This document shows, in pieces, positions 16,725 through 24,043 of a stretch of 64,000 nt of DNA. The stretch is from Streptomyces sp. NBC_01381. GTDB taxonomy: Bacteria; Actinomycetota; Actinomycetes; Streptomycetales; Streptomycetaceae. The notes under the pieces are model-generated. The model was not told where the DNA came from, did not search any database, and saw nothing but the letters and a program-made list of their open reading frames with translations. Positions within the stretch are counted from its first letter, which is position 1. Each line of letters starts with the position of its first letter. A program made the translations under genes and the position numbers. The DNA is taken from the NCBI RefSeq assembly GCF_026340305.1, contig NZ_JAPEPI010000002.1, positions 1,488,001-1,552,000 on the forward strand. Reading direction: 5' to 3'.

Positions 16725-17591
16725 TCAGGCGTACCGGTAGATCTTGGACACGTCATCCAGCTCGTCCGGCGTCACGTCCCACGGTGGGAGCCGCTCGTGC
16801 CGGGCGATGACCCGCCGGTACTGGTCGCTGTCCGGTCCGGGCGGCGTCGCCGGCAGGTAGCGGTGGTTGCGATGGCGTTTCTGCCAGCGGGACCACTGCA
16901 GGTCCACGAAAGCGTGGTGCAGCCAGAAGACGGGGTCGTTGACGGACCCGCTGCCGACCATGGTGCCACCGACCCAGCGGTGCACCCGGTTGTGGCAGCG
17001 CCAGGAGTCCCGGCCGCTGCCCCGCCCCCACCCCTCCAGCTTGTTGCGGAAGCCTCGGCTGACCGTCGAGGTCCAGGGTGCGACGTCGTAGACGGGGTCG
17101 GCCAGCGCATGATTCAGATCGGCCTTGGTGGGCAGGTCGATCGGACCGCGGAAGCGGCCCAGGTCCCGGGTGAGGTAGTTGGCCTCGGTGACGCCCGTCC
17201 CGATGGTCCAGCCGCCCGTCCCGAAGGCGAACGGCCCGGTCATCACCCGCCGGTCGCCGGGCCGCCCATTGCCACCGAGCAGATCGTCGGTCCACGGCAG
17301 CGAGGTCGTCTTGCGGTCCCGGGTCCAGTCCCAGTAGGGCACCGTCACCGAGGAGTCGATCCGGCGCAGCGCGTTCTCCAGGTCCAGCGTGAACTTGCGG
17401 TGCCAGGGAAGGAAGGAGGGCGTCGTGTGGGCGACGCGCAGGCCCCGGTCGCCGTCTCCGGTGAAGTGCGCGATGTGCACGCGTACGAACTCGTCGTACT
17501 CGCCCCGCCGTTTGAGCTCAAGGAGCGCCTCGACGAACCGCCGACGCTCGGTGCGCGTCAGCTTGCTCACGTTCTTACGCACGTACACCAT
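16725..17591 (-). CDS. melC2: Tyrosinase (MelC2)
   Basis: A 288-residue type-3 copper enzyme that oxidises tyrosine to dopaquinone in melanin synthesis. CuA ligands are H39, H55 and H64 (HIAHF, VAHTTPSFLPWHRKF); CuB ligands are H199, H203 and H225 (CHNRVH, FWLHHAF). Length and motif spacing match Streptomyces MelC2. There is no signal peptide of its own; the family is secreted or activated in complex with the MelC1 chaperone encoded just upstream, whose 3' end overlaps this start by 17 bases. Start: GTACACCAT on the plus strand, i.e. ATG at 17591. Confidence 0.95.
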   Translation of the reverse strand: MVYVRKNVSKLTRTERRRFVEALLELKRRGEYDEFVRVHIAHFTGDGDRGLRVAHTTPSFLPWHRKFTLDLENALRRIDSSVTVPYWDWTRDRKTTSLPWTDDLLGGNGRPGDRRVMTGPFAFGTGGWTIGTGVTEANYLTRDLGRFRGPIDLPTKADLNHALADPVYDVAPWTSTVSRGFRNKLEGWGRGSGRDSWRCHNRVHRWVGGTMVGSGSVNDPVFWLHHAFVDLQWSRWQKRHRNHRYLPATPPGPDSDQYRRVIARHERLPPWDVTPDELDDVSKIYRYA

Positions 17592-18078
17592 GCTGTGCCT
17601 CCCTGTGCGGATGCCCGCCGCCGAGCGGCCCGGGAGCCAGATCGCGAAGCCGCTCGCGAGGCCCGAGTTCGTCGACGGCCGCGCGGGTCGCCTCCAGCGG
17701 GGTCTCGTAGCAGCTGTAGTGGTCGACCATGCTCAGCCAGGTGCCGTCGGCCCGGCGCATCAGATGCAGCGGCTGGCCGTCCACGGTGACGTGCCAGGCG
17801 ACGTCGGGGTCGCTGAGGCCGCCGTGGGAAACCGGAATGCCCTGGATACGGCGGCCCCGATAGGTCTCGTCGAAGGGACTTTCGGCGCCGGGGCCCGCTG
17901 GTTGGTCGGCGGACTGCGGGGGGCGGGAGCCGGTGATGACGGGGGCGACCGCCAGGGCGGAAGGGGCGAGCAGCATCCGTGCCGCCTCCCGCCGCGTCCA
18001 TCCCCCGGGTTCACTGCCCACCGGGGTGTCCGCGCCCTGGACCCCACCCACCGAAACCCCGCCTGCGCTGACGGCCAT
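17575..18078 (-). CDS. melC1: Tyrosinase co-factor / copper chaperone (MelC1)
   Basis: 167 residues. A twin-Arg-like signal (WTRREAARMLLAPSALAVAP, about 27-46) precedes the conserved MelC1 domain with ETYRGRRIQGIP and VTVDGQPLHLMRRADGTWLSM, and several His residues that pass copper to apo-tyrosinase. An SD sequence GAGGAG precedes ATG 18078. It overlaps melC2 by 17 bases in another frame, giving a typical melC operon. The first ~25 residues before the signal are longer than usual. A perfect inverted repeat covers part of its SD. Confidence 0.9.
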   Translation of the reverse strand: MAVSAGGVSVGGVQGADTPVGSEPGGWTRREAARMLLAPSALAVAPVITGSRPPQSADQPAGPGAESPFDETYRGRRIQGIPVSHGGLSDPDVAWHVTVDGQPLHLMRRADGTWLSMVDHYSCYETPLEATRAAVDELGPRERLRDLAPGPLGGGHPHREAQHGVRA

Positions 18079-18087
18079 CGCTCACTC

Positions 18088-18113
18088 CTCGTACGGTTCG
18101 TTCTCCGTACGAG
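18088..18113. promoter_or_regulatory. 9-bp inverted repeat overlapping the melC1 ribosome-binding site
   Basis: CTCGTACGG (18088-18096) and CCGTACGAG (18105-18113) are perfect complements with an eight-base loop. On the minus strand the promoter-distal arm contributes GAG to the GAGGAG Shine-Dalgarno of melC1. It may be an operator or an RNA hairpin limiting translation. Confidence 0.45.
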
Positions 18114-18120
18114 TAGCAGT

Positions 18121-18436
18121 TCAAGGGCGCCGAGCGGTCACCGCCGAAGCGTCACTACGGCTGTGTCGCCCCGGGTGCAGCAATGGTCGGCTTGTCCAGA
18201 AATCCCACCAACGGGTCAGGAGCAGCATGCCGACGATGCCGATGTGCGGCACCGGGAGGACCCAGGTGAACTCGTCGAAGAAGGCAGCCCGCACCGGGCG
18301 GCGCGGGCAGGAAGCTGCGGCGCAGAAGCTGTCGACCTCGTTCTCGCCCTCCTTCCGGGTCCACAGAGCCGGCCACGCCCCCGACACTGCCGGTGAGCAT
18401 GTCGAGGAGGCCACTGAATTTCATATTTTCGGTCAT
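18121..18436 (-). pseudogene. Possible frameshifted small membrane protein gene
   Basis: From an ATG at 18436 a plausible N-terminus (MTENMKFSGLLDMLTGSVGG) is followed, in another frame, by a coherent C-terminus with a hydrophobic helix (DEFTWVLPVPHIGIVGMLLL, then TRWWDFW). Joining them requires a frameshift near 18355-18365. Neither half is recognised. The alternative is that only the downstream frame (18121-18414) is used. Low confidence. Confidence 0.25.
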
Positions 18437-18639
18437 GCATGCGGACCAGCCGAACCGGAAGCACCATAGGATGAATTGATTCGCGGACTAGATGTCAATT
18501 CCGCCGAATTCCCCCGCACATTGCATTCTTCACCCTTGCGACTTTCACGCGTACGGAGTAACGAGCCGTTTTTGCAGTGCCGATGGACTGCTATGTTCTC
18601 CAACCGTCGGATCAGAGGTACTTTCAAGCGAGGTAAATC

Positions 18640-19035
18640 ATGAAGAAGGCAGTTCTCACCACTGCGGCGTTGGCGATCGGGGCGGGTCTTGTGGGCGGTT
18701 CCGCTGCGGCGGCGTCGGCCGCCGCGGGGGGCTCGGGGAACTCCGCCGGCCCGCTCGGGCTCGTGTCCCCGACCAAGGTGACTCCGGCGATCGTGCCGGC
18801 GGCCGATACCGTGACGCAGCTGGCCAGTAACGGACAGATCGCCAAGGGCAGCGCGTTCGACAAGAAGAAGCCGGGGCAGCCGGTGTCCGGCATCTACCTG
18901 GACGGCCTGGACCCGACCGCCGCCAAGAAGCCCACGATTCCGGTGAAGAACCCGGCTGGCAGCGGCTCGGTCCAGGTCCGCCCGCTGAAGGCGCCGACCG
19001 CCACGGGACTCGGCTCCCTGCTCCCCAACAAGTGA
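18640..19035 (+). CDS. Small secreted protein, function unknown
   Basis: 131 residues with a clear signal peptide (MKKAVLTTAALAIGAGLVGG, cleavage after ASA near residue 27). The mature part is low-complexity, rich in Ala, Pro, Lys and Gly, and has no cysteine. Local text such as SGIYLDGLDPTAAKKPTIPV has no family I recognise. The SD GCGAGG lies well placed before ATG 18640. It stands alone between the tyrosinase operon and an IS remnant, in an area rich in small secreted proteins. Confidence 0.8.
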   Translation: MKKAVLTTAALAIGAGLVGGSAAAASAAAGGSGNSAGPLGLVSPTKVTPAIVPAADTVTQLASNGQIAKGSAFDKKKPGQPVSGIYLDGLDPTAAKKPTIPVKNPAGSGSVQVRPLKAPTATGLGSLLPNK

Positions 19036-19308
19036 CGACCCGGCAGCCTTACGAGTCGGTCGTACCGGCGAAAGACGGGCCCGGAATTCCAAGACTCTGA
19101 TCCGGATCTCGGTGGCCGGAAGACCGTCGGCGGGGCCGGACACTGGATCCGGACCCGCAGTTCCAGCTCCGCACGCGGCGGGCCCCCGAGCCCATCGGCA
19201 CCCGTGAACCCTCGTCCGGCCCACCGGCCTTTTCCTCACCGGTGGGCCGGACGCATGTCATCGGGAATCTGTTCACGCCGGACGGGCAAACATTTCCGAA
19301 GGCTTCCC

Positions 19309-19756
19309 TAAGGCTTGTCCCGTAACTGATCTTGGATCTGGTGAGGGCAACGTCGGCTGCTGTACCGGCTGTTCGCCTATTTGGCGAGGGCGAGGTTGTG
19401 CATGCGGGCGAAGGTGTGCTCGACGCGGGATGACCAGCCCGGTGCCCTGGTAGCCGCCGACCGACCATGACCACCAGGCGGGTGTCGGCGTCGATGACCA
19501 CCTGATGGGCCGTGGAATAGCGGTAGTTCTTCGATTGCTCGGCGATCGTGTGGTCGCGGGTGGGCACCAGGGCGGTCCGTCGCCGACTTCGAGACCCCAA
19601 GCAGCGGGGCGATCTGGCGCATCGTCAAGTTCGTTCGCCAGTAGGCCGCGACCAGCGGAATGCGGGGGCCTATCCAGGACGGCTCCGACGTCATAATCAC
19701 ACCAGCTACACCAAGATTATCTCATCCCTGACCGGCGGTTACGGGACAAGCCTTAG
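19309..19756 (-). mobile_element. Collapsed IS5-family insertion sequence with intact ends
   Basis: The ends AGGCTTGTCCCGTAAC (from 19311) and GTTACGGGACAAGCCT (to 19754) are perfect inverted repeats, each flanked by TA, the expected target duplication of the IS427/IS5 group. The element is only about 444 bp instead of 800-900. Inside, on the minus strand, are pieces of an IS5-type transposase in two frames. The intact ends mean it could still be moved in trans by a full copy elsewhere. Confidence 0.8.
19377..19700 (-). pseudogene. Degraded IS5-family transposase
   Basis: The N-terminal part (PLVAAYWRTNLTMRQIAPLLGV) is the helix-turn-helix of IS5/IS4811-like transposases. The next conserved block (VPTRDHTIAEQSKNYRYST, HQVVIDADTRLVV) is found in a different frame (about 19440-19570). 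The tail SSRVEHTFARMHN returns to the first frame. Internal deletions and at least two frameshifts inactivate it. Confidence 0.75.
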
Positions 19757-19911
19757 GAACGTACGTAAAGCCGGGTCCGCCGCAGAGTGCGCCGCGTTGC
19801 GCCATCCGATGGAACCTGCCCACGTCTGAATGTTTCCGCCGTGACTTATGCATGCATATACGGGTTTCCTTTTCGTAAGCGTGCAAACGTGAATTCAGGA
19901 AGGGAACCGAG

Positions 19912-20481
19912 TTGCCTAAGAAGTTCGCGATCATCACGGCCCTCGCCCTCACCACCGTCCTCGGCACCGCTGGCATCGCCTCCGCGGACGACGGCTACGG
20001 CAAGGACGGCAAGGGCAACGGTGGCGTCACCAAGCCTGTCGACGGCAAGGGCAATGGTGGCGTCACCAAGCCCGCCAACGGCAAGGGCAATGGTGGCGTC
20101 ACCAAGCCCGCCAACGGCAAGGGCAATGGTGGCGTCACCAAGCCCGCCAACGGCAAGGGCAACGGAAACGGCAACGGTGGCGGAAACGGCCACGGTGGCG
20201 GCAACGGTGGCGGAAACGGCAACGGTGGCGGCAACGGTGGCGACACCACGACCGTCAAGGGCGGTGGCGGCTTCTCGTCCGCCCCGGTCGTCGTAAACGA
20301 GCCCCAGCAAGGCGTTCTCGTCGTCAACGGCACCGTCGTCGACGGCCGCTGCATCGCCCCGTGGTCCAACGGAGCTGTCCTCGGTGGCGTCGTCCCGCCG
20401 AACTCGCACTACGCCGCCTGCAACACGGCGACGGTCAACCAGCAGCAGCAAGCCCCGTACAAGGGCGGCCTGCTGTTCTGA
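19912..20481 (+). CDS. Secreted repeat protein, founder of a tandem paralogue family
   Basis: 189 residues with a TTG start eight bases after GGAAGGG. The signal peptide ends at IASA (about residue 25). A repeat region carries four 12-residue units GKGNGGVTKPAN, then a Gly/Asn-rich stretch. The C-terminal ~75 residues (VKGGGGFSSAPVVVNEPQQG ... NQQQQAPYKGGLLF) are nearly identical to the two genes that follow. Two cysteines (RCIAPW, AACNTA) could form one disulfide. No known domain recognised. A cell-surface or extracellular role is inferred from the signal peptide and composition only. Confidence 0.85.
   Translation: MPKKFAIITALALTTVLGTAGIASADDGYGKDGKGNGGVTKPVDGKGNGGVTKPANGKGNGGVTKPANGKGNGGVTKPANGKGNGNGNGGGNGHGGGNGGGNGNGGGNGGDTTTVKGGGGFSSAPVVVNEPQQGVLVVNGTVVDGRCIAPWSNGAVLGGVVPPNSHYAACNTATVNQQQQAPYKGGLLF
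20008..20151 (+). repeat. Four tandem 36-bp repeats inside the coding sequence
   Basis: Units at 20008-20043, 20044-20079, 20080-20115 and 20116-20151 each encode GKGNGGVTKPAN or a near variant; the last three are almost identical at the DNA level. Such arrays change copy number by slippage, so length variation between strains is expected. Confidence 0.9.
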
Positions 20482-20483
20482 CT

Positions 20484-20544
20484 CCTGCTTCGAGCAATTC
20501 GCAGCAGGTGAATCCCCCCAACGCAGCCCGGAAAGGCGCAACTC
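20484..20544 (+). repeat. Duplicated intergenic segment with hairpin, copy 1
   Basis: CCTGCT (20484-20489) pairs with AGCAGG (20503-20508), followed by a C-rich run and the SD CGGAAAGG before the next gene. The same organisation recurs at 20868-20926. The duplication unit therefore included gene plus upstream region. The hairpin may lower read-through or stabilise the processed mRNA. Confidence 0.6.
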
Positions 20545-20865
20545 ATGCGTAAGAAGGTTACGGCCATTTCCGCCGTCGCGGCAGGCATCGTCCTGGCGAC
20601 CGGAGGTACCGCCGCGGCCGACAGCAACGTCTCCACCGTCAAGGGTGGTAGCGGCTTCTCGACGTCCCCGGTCGTCGTGAACGCTCCGCAGCAGGGCGTT
20701 GTCATCGTCAACGGCACCGTGGCCGACCTCCGCTGTGTGGCTCCGTGGTCCAACGGAGCTGTCCTCGGTGGCGTCGCCGCGCCGAACTCGCACTACGCCG
20801 CCTGCAACACGGACACGGTCAACCAGCAGCAGCAAGCCCCGTACGAGGGTGGCCTGCTGTTCTGA
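20545..20865 (+). CDS. Secreted small protein, tandem paralogue 2
   Basis: 106 residues: signal peptide MRKKVTAISAVAAGIVLATG to about residue 28 (AAA), then directly the conserved domain VKGGSGFSTSPVVVNAPQQG ... NQQQQAPYEGGLLF with the two cysteines (RCVAPW, AACNTD). It lacks the repeat region of the first paralogue. SD CGGAAAGG stands nine bases upstream. It is the most divergent of the three domains (RCVAPW, GVAAPN). Confidence 0.85.
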   Translation: MRKKVTAISAVAAGIVLATGGTAAADSNVSTVKGGSGFSTSPVVVNAPQQGVVIVNGTVADLRCVAPWSNGAVLGGVAAPNSHYAACNTDTVNQQQQAPYEGGLLF

Positions 20866-20867
20866 CT

Positions 20868-20926
20868 CCTGCTTCGTGCGATGCGGAGCAGGTAAACCCC
20901 CATCACAGTCCGGAAAGGCTCAACTC
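20868..20926 (+). repeat. Duplicated intergenic segment with hairpin, copy 2
   Basis: CCTGCT (20868-20873) pairs with AGCAGG (20887-20892); the following C-run, CGGAAAGG and CTCATGCG junction repeat those at 20484-20550 with few changes. Confidence 0.6.
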
Positions 20927-21247
20927 ATGCGCAATAAGGTTATGGCTGTTTCCGCCATTGCCGCAGGCATCGTCCTCGCGACCGGTGGCGCCGCCGCGGC
21001 CGACAGCAACACCACCACCGTCAAGGGTGGTGGCGGCTTCTCGTCCGCCCCGGTCGTCGTGAACGCCCCGCAGCAGGGTATTGCCGTCGTCAACGGCGCT
21101 GTCGTCGACGGCCGCTGCATCGCCCCGTGGTCCAACGGAGCTGTCCTCGGTGGCGTCGTCGCGCCGAACTCGCACTACGCCGCCTGCAACACGGCGACGG
21201 TCAACCAGCAGCAGCAGGCCCCGTACGAGGGTGGCCTGCTGTTCTGA
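20927..21247 (+). CDS. Secreted small protein, tandem paralogue 3
   Basis: 106 residues, signal peptide MRNKVMAVSAIAAGIVLATG, then the conserved domain with RCIAPWSNGAVLGGVVAPNS and the C-terminal QQQQ run. It is closest to paralogue 1 in the domain and to paralogue 2 in the signal peptide, which suggests stepwise duplication. The start is ATG 20927 after CGGAAAGG; the reading frame stays open upstream into paralogue 2, but that extension has no signal peptide and overlaps a real gene. Confidence 0.85.
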   Translation: MRNKVMAVSAIAAGIVLATGGAAAADSNTTTVKGGGGFSSAPVVVNAPQQGIAVVNGAVVDGRCIAPWSNGAVLGGVVAPNSHYAACNTATVNQQQQAPYEGGLLF

Positions 21248-21261
21248 ACAGTGCCTCACCC

Positions 21262-21298
21262 CGATGGCGGTCCCCGGAATCCCGGTGGGCCGCCATCG
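21262..21298 (+). terminator. Hairpin terminator of the secreted-protein cluster
   Basis: CGATGGCGG (21262-21270) pairs with CCGCCATCG (21290-21298) fifteen bases after the stop of paralogue 3. An inner CCCCGG/CCGG region can extend the stem. Confidence 0.7.
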
Positions 21299-21361
21299 GC
21301 GTTTCGCGAGCCCGTCCCGGCAATGACGAGCCATATACGCCGACCAGTCATATATGCCGAA

Positions 21362-21392
21362 GGGCCGACTCCGAAGAATACGGAGCCGGCCC
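21362..21392 (-). terminator. Hairpin terminator of the minus-strand secreted protein gene
   Basis: GGGCCGACTCCG (21362-21373) and CGGAGCCGGCCC (21381-21392) pair with one A/C mismatch around a seven-base loop, about 28 bases beyond the stop at 21420. Confidence 0.65.
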
Positions 21393-21419
21393 CGAGCATT
21401 GAGCCGGTGAGCGGTGAAC

Positions 21420-21725
21420 TCACTTGTCGAGCGGAAGTCCCCCGAGCAGCTGTCCGTTGATGGGGTTCGGCAGGGTGCCACCGAAGACTGGGGTCTTGAC
21501 CACCCCCGACTCCTTCGCGACGGTCTTCACCTTATCCGCCGTGCGCTCCACGTTGTTTCCCACGTAGCCGGTCGGCAGCTTGGCGGCGTTGGGGAGGCTA
21601 CTGGCGACCGTCTTACCGTTGTCGAGGAGGCCGTGCTCCGACAGGTCCACCGCGGAGGCGGGAACAGCAGCGCCGGCAATGGCAAGGGAGCCGGCGACAA
21701 CGGCAGCAGCCTTAAGGTTCTTCAT
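21420..21725 (-). CDS. Small secreted protein, function unknown
   Basis: 101 residues with signal peptide MKNLKAAAVVAGSLAIAGAA (cleavage after ASA near residue 25). The mature ~75 residues contain Asn/Gly/Val-rich motifs (HGLLDNGKTVASSLPNAAKL, GGTLPNPINGQLLGG) and no cysteine. Start at 21725 is set by the signal peptide and a GGAAAGGA SD. It is convergent with the tandem paralogues. No family recognised; composition suggests a surface-associated protein. Confidence 0.82.
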   Translation of the reverse strand: MKNLKAAAVVAGSLAIAGAAVPASAVDLSEHGLLDNGKTVASSLPNAAKLPTGYVGNNVERTADKVKTVAKESGVVKTPVFGGTLPNPINGQLLGGLPLDK

Positions 21726-22074
21726 CGTGTTCCTTTCCAGGAAATCCGGTCCTCGTTCTCCCGGATCAACGAGAGGGGGCCTCTCGGGAAACTCTGGGGC
21801 CGCCAAGTTCCAGGAACTCATACGAAGGAACTGCCTGAGCGATTCGCCGTCACTCACGGCGACGCGTCCCGCGTCTTCGCTCGCGGAGGCGGGATGAAAA
21901 TGGACGGCGCCGCAGTAGTGCCATCGAGGAAGCTCCGGCCCGCGAACTCCCATGAGTCGGCGACCTCTCTGGTCGCGGACATGAACAGCTTGGAGGCGGG
22001 CGGGCTGGCATCTGCGCTGATCAGGTGCTGTTTTAGGCCCCTGACCTGCAGTGCCGGCTGTGCGCGCCCTGCTG
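21726..22074. other. Upstream region of the secreted protein gene
   Basis: It holds the 5' leader of the minus-strand secreted protein gene, with a perfect 7-bp hairpin CGAGAGG (21770-21776) / CCTCTCG (21780-21786) about 50 bases before its start. The rest shows no credible gene and leads into the decayed mobile region. Confidence 0.5.
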
Positions 22075-22660
22075 TTATTCCGGCTGGGTTCCGTGATGTC
22101 CCGTGATACAGCCGGTCAAGATCGACGAGCTGGACCGTGGGTCATGGTCGGCGATGGCGCACAGGCCGTCGGTGAAGCTGGTGCCGCTGAAGCAGAGCAG
22201 CCGGGTGTCGGGGGTGTGCAGCTGCGTGCGGTTCTGGAGGAGGTCGCGGATGTGACGCAGCCGCTCCAGGTGGCCGACGCCCATCGTCTCGTTCCACTCG
22301 GCCTCGCCGATCGCGAGGAGTACCTCCCGGCCGTTGTCGGTGCGGCCGAAGCCGGCGGCATCGATCTCGTGGCTGGTCTTGGCGCCGGGGTCGGCGACTG
22401 TCCCGGATTCCACGCGCGTGCGTTGTCCGCCGAGGGTGTCGGGAGAGGCATACCAGGGGGTCCAGGTGCGCCAGACCTGCTCGAAGTGCGGGCCGACGAC
22501 CTTGCTGCGGAAGGTGGCCTCCGAGCGGTCCCAGACGGCCGGGCCCTGACCGGGGCGCTCCAGGGAGCCTGCGATGCCGCCCCGGGTGTGGTTGCGCTGG
22601 GCGATGGCGGCCAGTACGCCGTGACAGAGGGCGGTGTCGCGCAGGTCGGGTCGCAAGGTG
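22075..22660 (-). pseudogene. C-terminal fragment of an archaeal-type ATPase (DUF234-like)
   Basis: The ~190-residue frame contains VVGPHFEQVWRTWTPWYAS, AAGFGRTDNGREVLLAIGEA and ETMGVGHLERLRHIRDLLQN. These correspond to the C-terminal nuclease-like half of the AAA ATPase/DUF234 family. The N-terminal P-loop half is missing, and upstream sequence is overwritten by an integrase fragment on the other strand. It is most likely part of a decayed island. Confidence 0.6.
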
Positions 22661-22690
22661 GCCCTGGCCGGGCCGGTTCAACTGGAGCTC

Positions 22691-23475
22691 GTCTCCGGGG
22701 TTGTTCAGCTGCGTTCCGAGGACGCGATGTTCGACGCGATGCTGCGGGGCTGGCGAGCTCAGCAGAAGTTGCGGGGCTAAAGGACGAGACGATCGACCCG
22801 AGGGAACGGCTGATCCGCCGGTTCCTGGACTTCACGAACGAGTACCCGTGGCGATGAACGCCGGCCCACCTGGACGAATGGTCGGCGTCGCTGACGAGCG
22901 GGAAGCACTTGGCGCCGTCCACAGTCCGCAGCTACCAGGGCACTGTCCGGCTGTTCACCGAGCTCCTCATCACCGACGACCAGGTCGAACGAGCGGTTCG
23001 GGCGAAACGGAAGGGTGCCCTGGCGGCCTACCGCGACGCCACGTTGTTCAAGGTGATCTACGGGTGGGGGCTTCGCCTGACCGAGACGTCCAAGTTCGAT
23101 GTGGTCGACTTCGGCCGCAATCCGCAGGCCCGGCAGTGCGGCCGGTACGACACGCTCAACGTCCGCTATGGCAAGGCGAAGAAGGGGCGGTCGCCGACTA
23201 CGTCGAGAACGTCCGCCCGCGCTTCGGATTCCCGGACCATCCGGCTCTGTGGATCACCGAACGCGGGGGCCGCCTGCAGCCCGGTTCGATCAACGACCGG
23301 TTCGAGGCATACCGGGACGCCCTGGGGCTGCCCAAGGAGTTGTCCCCGCACGGGCTTTGTCACTCATACGTCACGCATCTGACCGAGGACGGGGTGGACC
23401 GGCGCTTCATCCAGCAGCAGGTCGGCCACGAGTGCGACAGCTCCCCGGCCATCTACACGCAGGGAAGGAATCGGC
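22691..23475 (+). pseudogene. Decayed tyrosine-family integrase
   Basis: Recognisable integrase segments lie in order on the plus strand but in several frames. The N-terminal DETIDPRERLIRRFLDFTNE and LAPSTVRSYQGTVRLFTELL are followed by VIYGWGLRLTETSKFDVVDF (first catalytic Arg), then ADYVENVRPRFGFPDHPALW and LPKELSPHGLCHSYVTHLTE. In-frame stops occur near 22781 and 22855, the region before QVERAVRAKR is deleted, and a frameshift follows near 23190. The HGLRH box reads HGLCH, so the second catalytic arginine is lost. It is not functional. Confidence 0.8.
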
Positions 23476-23477
23476 GA

Positions 23478-23570
23478 TGGCCGCCAAGCTCGACTACCAC
23501 TGGCACCTGCGCAGAGTCATGGCCGACCGCGGGATGTTCTCCACCACCGACCTTCTCCCTCCGCTCGCGG
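23478..23570 (+). pseudogene. Truncated XRE-type HTH gene of the integrase module
   Basis: MAAKLDYHWHLRRVMADRGM and FSTTDLLPPLA match the start of the small HTH protein usually encoded just after this type of integrase. The recognition helix and the rest are missing; the frame continues into unrelated sequence. Confidence 0.55.
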
Positions 23571-23655
23571 CAGCCGTCGGCGGCTCGGCGCCTGATGCGG
23601 AGGGACTTGGCGGACTGCGGCCAAAGCGGCCCCGGATCAGGGGTGTTGACCGGTC

Positions 23656-23996
23656 ATGACCACGGCTGACCAGCTCGACCGCGCTGTCGCGGACCCGGTC
23701 GGTTTGATCACGGGCCTCGTCGCCGACGTCGAGAAGGAACTCGGCGCCGAGACGATCCGGCCGTGGTCACCGCGGTCGCGGGCGGCCGCGCGAAGTCACG
23801 ACAGTTGGCCAAGGCCCTGGCGATACGGCCCGCGGTCCTGACCGACGGCCGGTCCCCGGCGGCCCAGGCCATCGGCGATCTGCTCATCGGGCTCCGCAAG
23901 GCCGGCGCCTCGGCGATCGCGCCGGAGGGGCGGTTCTTTGATGTTCAGTCGTTCACGGGGCCGGTGGCCCCATCGTTCCGGCACGGTGAACGATGA
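23656..23996 (+). pseudogene. Frameshifted accessory gene of the integrase module
   Basis: The frame beginning ATG 23656 (MTTADQLDRAVADPVGLITG ... GAETIRP) continues in the next frame from about 23763 (VTAVAGGRAKSRQLAKALAI ... IGDLLIGLRKAGASAI). One missing G in CCGTGGTC explains the shift. The expected C-terminal zinc-finger-like part is replaced by unrelated residues, so a downstream deletion is likely too. It is the third gene of an integrase/HTH/accessory set. Confidence 0.55.
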
Positions 23997-24043
23997 GGCA
24001 GGATCGTGTGCGTGGGTTAAACAATCACAAGGGGGGCGGCGGG

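Noticed and set aside
20008..20240. Possible CRISPR-like array
   Set aside because: The repeats are in-frame coding units without spacers.
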